From the NCBI GenBank assembly GCA_039908285.1, contig JAMOBE010000072.1:1-18350 (forward strand): 18,350 nucleotides of DNA, in the 5' to 3' direction. Every line of letters begins with the position of its first letter. Position 1 is the first letter of the stretch. The stretch is from JAMOBE01 sp039908285 (lineage in GTDB: Bacteria > Pseudomonadota > Alphaproteobacteria > Rhodospirillales > Rhodospirillaceae). The translations under genes were made by a program, and so were the position numbers. This document shows, piece by piece, positions 15,422 to 18,350 of the stretch. The notes beneath the pieces are model-generated. The model was not told the DNA's origin. It saw only the letters and a list, made by a program, of their open reading frames with translations, and did no database searches.

Positions 15422-15550
15422 TGGCAGGTGACAGACCGCGAAGTCGCCATTGGGCCGAATCGACAGCCGATGACAGAAGGTGCAACGAAGATTGCATCTG
15501 GAACTGGGATCGATGTCGATATGAGTTGGAGAATCACTTGCGTTACCCAT
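15422..15550 (-). pseudogene. Remnant of a second radical SAM/SPASM gene, internally deleted
   Basis: The frame from ATG 15550 (GGAGA just upstream) starts with a convincing radical SAM beginning: HIDIDPSSRCNLRCTFC, including CX3CX2C at residues 19-26. Immediately after it comes LSIRPNGDFAVCHLP (residues 29-43), which is what a SPASM domain normally has some 180-200 residues later. The body of the enzyme therefore appears deleted near 15472. After CHLP the similarity ends, and the frame runs into the next gene out of phase, stopping at 15224. A product would lack the barrel. A chance match is less likely because both halves are family-typical and in the right order. Confidence 0.6.
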
Positions 15551-15595
15551 TCTCCAAATTCCTGTCCGGGGCCGATGCCCTCGATGGCCGCGTGA

Positions 15596-15804
15596 TCACA
15601 ACAGGGAGCGGAGCGTCTCACCGAGCCGCTCCGCGTAGAAAGCATGGGCTCGCGCGTTGGGATGTCCGTCAAAGGGGTGACAGTGCCAGGCGTGGTCAGG
15701 CAGGCGCCGACGTCGAGATCCGGACGCCTGTCACGCCAAGGATTGGCGATGTCAGGCATGGCCGGGGAGGTGGCAAGGAGGTCGCCGAAGTCGTCGACGG
15801 TCAT
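15596..15804 (-). pseudogene. C-terminal remnant of an SGNH/GDSL-type hydrolase or acyltransferase, frameshifted
   Basis: Read leftward in one frame, 15710 to 15596 encodes LPDHAWHCHPFDGHPNARAHAFYAERLGE (written here as two parts: LPDHAWHCHPF then DGHPNARAHAFYAERLGE) followed by ETLRSLL-type residues and a stop. DxHPN with a following helix is the catalytic Asp/His block at the end of SGNH hydrolases. The same frame is closed upstream by a TGA, but the neighbouring frame from 15804 (MTVDDFGDLLATSP) carries plausible coding up to DLDVGA, so a frameshift lies near 15705. The N-terminal GDS block is missing. SGNH enzymes often acetylate or deacetylate glycans, which fits the island theme. Confidence 0.5.
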
Positions 15805-16121
15805 GGCGTGCTCACGATCAGGGCGTTCTCCAGTCCGATGTAAATGCGCAGACGGAAGGGGAATTGCTTGGCATGCCGCACTGGCTGGCATGCTACGCCG
15901 CGAGGGCTTGCAGTTCAAGATCGGTGTTGGCGGCATGCTTGGCCTGTGGGTCACCAAGGCGGTCCGCAGGGGGGGTAATTGCTTGCGGGTGTGGGTCCTC
16001 AACACCTCATTTTCTGGTAGGAGCGTCGCCCTCGTTTCGAGGGGCACCGTGGATTCGAAATTTCGCCGCCTTGTCACGCGCCAATTTCACCCGATTGCCC
16101 CGGAGATCTGCGGCAGCCGTC
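15805..16121. other. Intergenic stretch without a supported gene
   Basis: No intact gene is seen. It holds a 7-bp inverted repeat GCATGCC...GGCATGC (15871-15893) and a hairpin CCCTCG-TTT-CGAGGG (16029-16043). A short minus-strand frame (about 16008-15893) ends DLELQALAA before TAG and might be another gene-end remnant, but it is too short to assign. Confidence 0.5.
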
Positions 16122-16150
16122 TTGACGAAATCGGCTGACACCCATAGAGT
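16122..16150 (+). promoter_or_regulatory. Sigma70-type promoter of the thioredoxin gene
   Basis: TTGACG (16122-16127), 17-bp spacer, TAGAGT (16145-16150). Transcription would begin near 16157, leaving a leader of roughly 55 nt before the thioredoxin start. Confidence 0.6.
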
Positions 16151-16213
16151 TCACAGGGTCCGGTTTCGGATCGGTCGTCCGCGCGAAGCGGTGGTGTAGT
16201 GCACGAGGATATG

Positions 16214-16528
16214 ATGAAGCAGGTTACCGACGACTCCTTCGAAGCCGACGTCATCAAGGCGGACGGCGCCGTTCTGGTGGATTTCTGGGCGGCCTGGTGC
16301 GGCCCGTGCCGGCAGATCGCCCCGGTCCTTGAGCAGTTGGACACCGACATGAGCGGCAAGATCACGGTCGCCAAGCTCAATATCGACGAAAACCCGTCCA
16401 CGCCCGCCAAGTATGGTGTCCGTGGCATTCCGACCCTGATGATCTTCAAGGGCGGGCAGGTGGCGGCCACGAAGGTCGGCGCCCTGCCGCGGACCAAGCT
16501 GTACGAGTGGGTCGAGGCGTCCCTCTGA
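16214..16528 (+). CDS. trxA: Thioredoxin
   Basis: A 104-residue thioredoxin, the small cytoplasmic disulfide reductase fed by thioredoxin reductase. The active site WCGPC lies in VLVDFWAAWCGPCRQIAP; the cis-proline region is VRGIPTLMIFKGG, and KLNIDENP is typical. Length is standard. MKQVTDDSF at 16214 is the family-typical beginning and has GAGGA 4 nt upstream; the frame is also open from GTG 16199 and ATG 16211, so a few extra residues are possible. It has its own promoter. In many alphaproteobacteria trxA follows addA; here decayed genes occupy the upstream side, suggesting the island inserted or rearranged next to it (inference). Confidence 0.96.
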   Translation: MKQVTDDSFEADVIKADGAVLVDFWAAWCGPCRQIAPVLEQLDTDMSGKITVAKLNIDENPSTPAKYGVRGIPTLMIFKGGQVAATKVGALPRTKLYEWVEASL

Positions 16529-16604
16529 CGCCAGGGGACGGGGAGGGGCGACGGTCGACTCGGCTGACCGGGTCGAAGACCGGCGTCCGTTCTCCGGTAC
16601 CTAG

Positions 16605-18137
16605 ATGGGCTACGTCACCGACACGCCATTCATCAGTGAGTTTCGGGCGGATCACACGCCGGCCTATCTTCGTGCCGTCTGCGCCCTGAACGGGGTGCGG
16701 CCCACCCGACTCGACCAGGGGTTCACGTGGTGTGACTTCGGCTGCGGCGACGGGCTGACGGCTTGCGTTCTAGCCGCGGCGCGCCCTGACGGCATCTTTC
16801 TCGGCGTCGACTTCAATGCCGAGCATATTGCCCGCGCCCGGGCCATGGCCCGTAACGCCGGTCTGACCAATGCCCGCTTTCTCGAGCGTGATTTCGACCA
16901 CATGACGGTGGGCGAGATCCCCCCTCTCGATTTCGCCATCATTCACGGCGTCCTGTCGTGGCTGCCGGCGGAGCGGTGCGGCCGGCTGCTGGATTTCGTC
17001 TGTGGCCGGCTGAAACCTGGAGGCATGCTGCTGGTGGGGTACGATGCCCTGCCGGGCTGGGCGCCGCTGTTGCAGATGCGCCGCCGCATGCTGGCCGAGA
17101 CCGCCGACGTGACGGGCGGTACCATCGCCCGCGTCCGCGCGGCCCTGGACTGGCTCGAACGCCAGAAGTCGGCCAATGTCAAATTCTTCCGCGACAGCGC
17201 CCTGGCCGCCGAATGGGTGGACGAACTCAGGCGGCAGGATCTTCGCTATGTCGCCCACGAGTTCTTCAATGACGTGCTGACCGCCTATACCTTTGGCGAG
17301 ATCGAGTCGGAGATGGAGGCCCGGGGTCTGTCCTTTGCCGGCTCAGCCTCGTTCTTCCACAACATATTGGAACTGTCGGTGCCGCAGGCCCTGCATGACG
17401 AATTCCGCGCCGTCCGGACCCGCAGGGAACTGGAGGAAAAGCGGGACTTCATCCGCAACGAGACCTTTCGCCGCGACGTCTTCGTCAAGGACGCGACGGC
17501 CGTCACCAGCGAGGCCGAATGGCAGGTCCTGCACGAGGACCTGATCCTCGGGACGCTTGAGCCCGAGGCCGCACTCGATCGCGCCGTGGATTTCGGCGAC
17601 ATTCGCCTGAGCTACGCCAACGACCCCCTCCATGGCATGCTGACCGCCCTGGCCGGCCGAGCCATGCGTCTCGGCGACTGCACCCGGGCGCCCCCCGACG
17701 TGCGACTCGAGGCGGCGCGCCTGCTGATGGCCGGCGGACAGGTGTTTCCCTTCGCGCACCCGCCGACGGCGGAGACGGCGGGGGTGCCCCCCTCTCCCTC
17801 CCTGCCGATTCGCATGCCGTCCGGCTTCAACCGGGCGATGATCGATGGCATGCCTCTTGCCCTTCCCAAGGTGGTGCTGGCCTCGCCGGTGGCGGGATCC
17901 GGCGTCATCATTCCGGCCCTCGACGCTTTGCTGCTTCTGGGCCTGTGCGAGGTCGGCGAGGCCGGAGCCGTGGCCTGGGCCAGCGCCTGGCTGGCCCAGC
18001 GCGGACAGGAGGTCATCGAGGACGGCCACCGGGTGACGGCCGACGCCATCCTGCCGCGCCGCCTCACGGCGCTCCTCGGGGCGCCGCTCGCCAAGCTATT
18101 GGAGCTTGGCGTGGTGGAGTCGTTTCAGAATCCGTAA
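16605..18137 (+). CDS. Class I methyltransferase with methyltransferase regulatory domain (protein-lysine methyltransferase-like)
   Basis: A 510-residue protein. SAM-binding motif I is WCDFGCGDGLT (42-52), strand 2 ends FLGVDFNAEH (65-74), and FAIIHGVLSWL (110-120) and LKPGGMLLVGY (136-146) complete the core. Residues about 215-300 (YVAHEFFNDVLTAYTFGE onward) match the methyltransferase regulatory domain that accompanies such cores. A helical C-terminal region includes LGVVESFQ at the end. This architecture is that of the Rickettsia enzymes PKMT1/PKMT2, which methylate lysines of outer-membrane protein OmpB; the target in this organism is not known. The start ATG 16605 lacks a strong ribosome site. 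It lies 76 bp after trxA and could be cotranscribed. Confidence 0.88.
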   Translation: MGYVTDTPFISEFRADHTPAYLRAVCALNGVRPTRLDQGFTWCDFGCGDGLTACVLAAARPDGIFLGVDFNAEHIARARAMARNAGLTNARFLERDFDHMTVGEIPPLDFAIIHGVLSWLPAERCGRLLDFVCGRLKPGGMLLVGYDALPGWAPLLQMRRRMLAETADVTGGTIARVRAALDWLERQKSANVKFFRDSALAAEWVDELRRQDLRYVAHEFFNDVLTAYTFGEIESEMEARGLSFAGSASFFHNILELSVPQALHDEFRAVRTRRELEEKRDFIRNETFRRDVFVKDATAVTSEAEWQVLHEDLILGTLEPEAALDRAVDFGDIRLSYANDPLHGMLTALAGRAMRLGDCTRAPPDVRLEAARLLMAGGQVFPFAHPPTAETAGVPPSPSLPIRMPSGFNRAMIDGMPLALPKVVLASPVAGSGVIIPALDALLLLGLCEVGEAGAVAWASAWLAQRGQEVIEDGHRVTADAILPRRLTALLGAPLAKLLELGVVESFQNP

Positions 18138-18350
18138 TACGCCTCTGCAAACAGCTCTGATGGGTGACATTTGTATCAAGAGCGCCACCAACTTGTTGGG
18201 TCGGCAATAGCGGTCAAGCCAGGAATGGAAACGTTAGAGCATTTTCAGACCGAGCCGAATCGCCAGGGATTCCCATGACGCAATTTTTATGGTTCATAGA
18301 AGGCCGATCGCAACAGGCGAGGGTCGTCGATGACATGGCGTAGCGGGCAA
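18138..18350. other. Right-edge stretch without a supported gene
   Basis: The GC content drops and no long frame is visible. The segment around 18235-18270 (TTAGAGCATTTTCAG, then GGGATTCCC) resembles ends of small dispersed repeats or insertion elements in alphaproteobacteria, but no partner inverted repeat is inside the window. Confidence 0.4.

Noticed and set aside
15871..15893. GCATGCC/GGCATGC inverted repeat as a terminator
   Set aside because: Seven-bp stem with a 9-nt loop, no T-tract, and no gene ending beside it.
18235..18270. Possible insertion-element or dispersed-repeat end (GAGCATTTTCAG...)
   Set aside because: Resemblance only; no partner terminal repeat or target duplication is present in the window.
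18287..18350. A short minus-strand frame at the right edge ending in RLLRSAFYEP
   Set aside because: Only about 20 residues are inside the window, too few to call a partial gene.

Overview
The window is high-GC bacterial DNA, about 65-70% GC in the core genes by eye. It carries a polyhydroxyalkanoate (PHA) gene set, a DUF3971/AsmA-like envelope protein and an RhlE-type helicase with a long disordered tail. This fits an alphaproteobacterium, most likely Rhodospirillales (Magnetospirillum/Azospirillum-like). The genus is inferred from gene style, not proven.

Left part (1-4.4 kb): the C-terminal two thirds or more of an AsmA-like protein, cut by the window edge, is followed by two translationally coupled genes of unknown function that I could not assign to a family (2130-3487). 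Converging on them is an ACR3-type arsenite exporter broken by an internal deletion and frame change.

Middle (4.4-10.2 kb): an RhlE-like DEAD-box helicase has a repeat-rich tail and a near-consensus promoter with a perfect palindrome in its spacer. Divergent from it is an isochorismatase-family hydrolase. A strong hairpin separates that hydrolase from a convergent PHA operon read leftward: a small PhaC-associated protein, PHA synthase PhaC and thiolase PhaA. Thiolase condenses acetyl-CoA and the synthase polymerises hydroxyacyl-CoA. No acetoacetyl-CoA reductase lies in the window. Two 30-bp tandem palindromic repeats precede the operon.

Right part (10.3-16.1 kb): this looks like an accessory island. 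It starts with a transposase fragment. Next comes a NodU/CmcH-type O-carbamoyltransferase with an extra C-terminal domain and uneven base composition. Converging on it with a 4-nt gap is a zinc-finger methyltransferase, itself preceded by a radical SAM/SPASM enzyme. Upstream of these lie remnants of a second radical SAM gene and of an SGNH hydrolase. A tailoring pathway for a surface glycan or small molecule is the natural reading, but the substrate cannot be seen here.

Right edge (16.1-18.35 kb): thioredoxin with a clear promoter, then a methyltransferase with a regulatory domain (architecture of Rickettsia protein-lysine methyltransferases), then about 210 bp without a supported gene.

Best candidates for something undescribed are the coupled unknown pair at 2130-3487 and the carbamoyltransferase/methyltransferase/radical SAM island with its decayed upstream genes.
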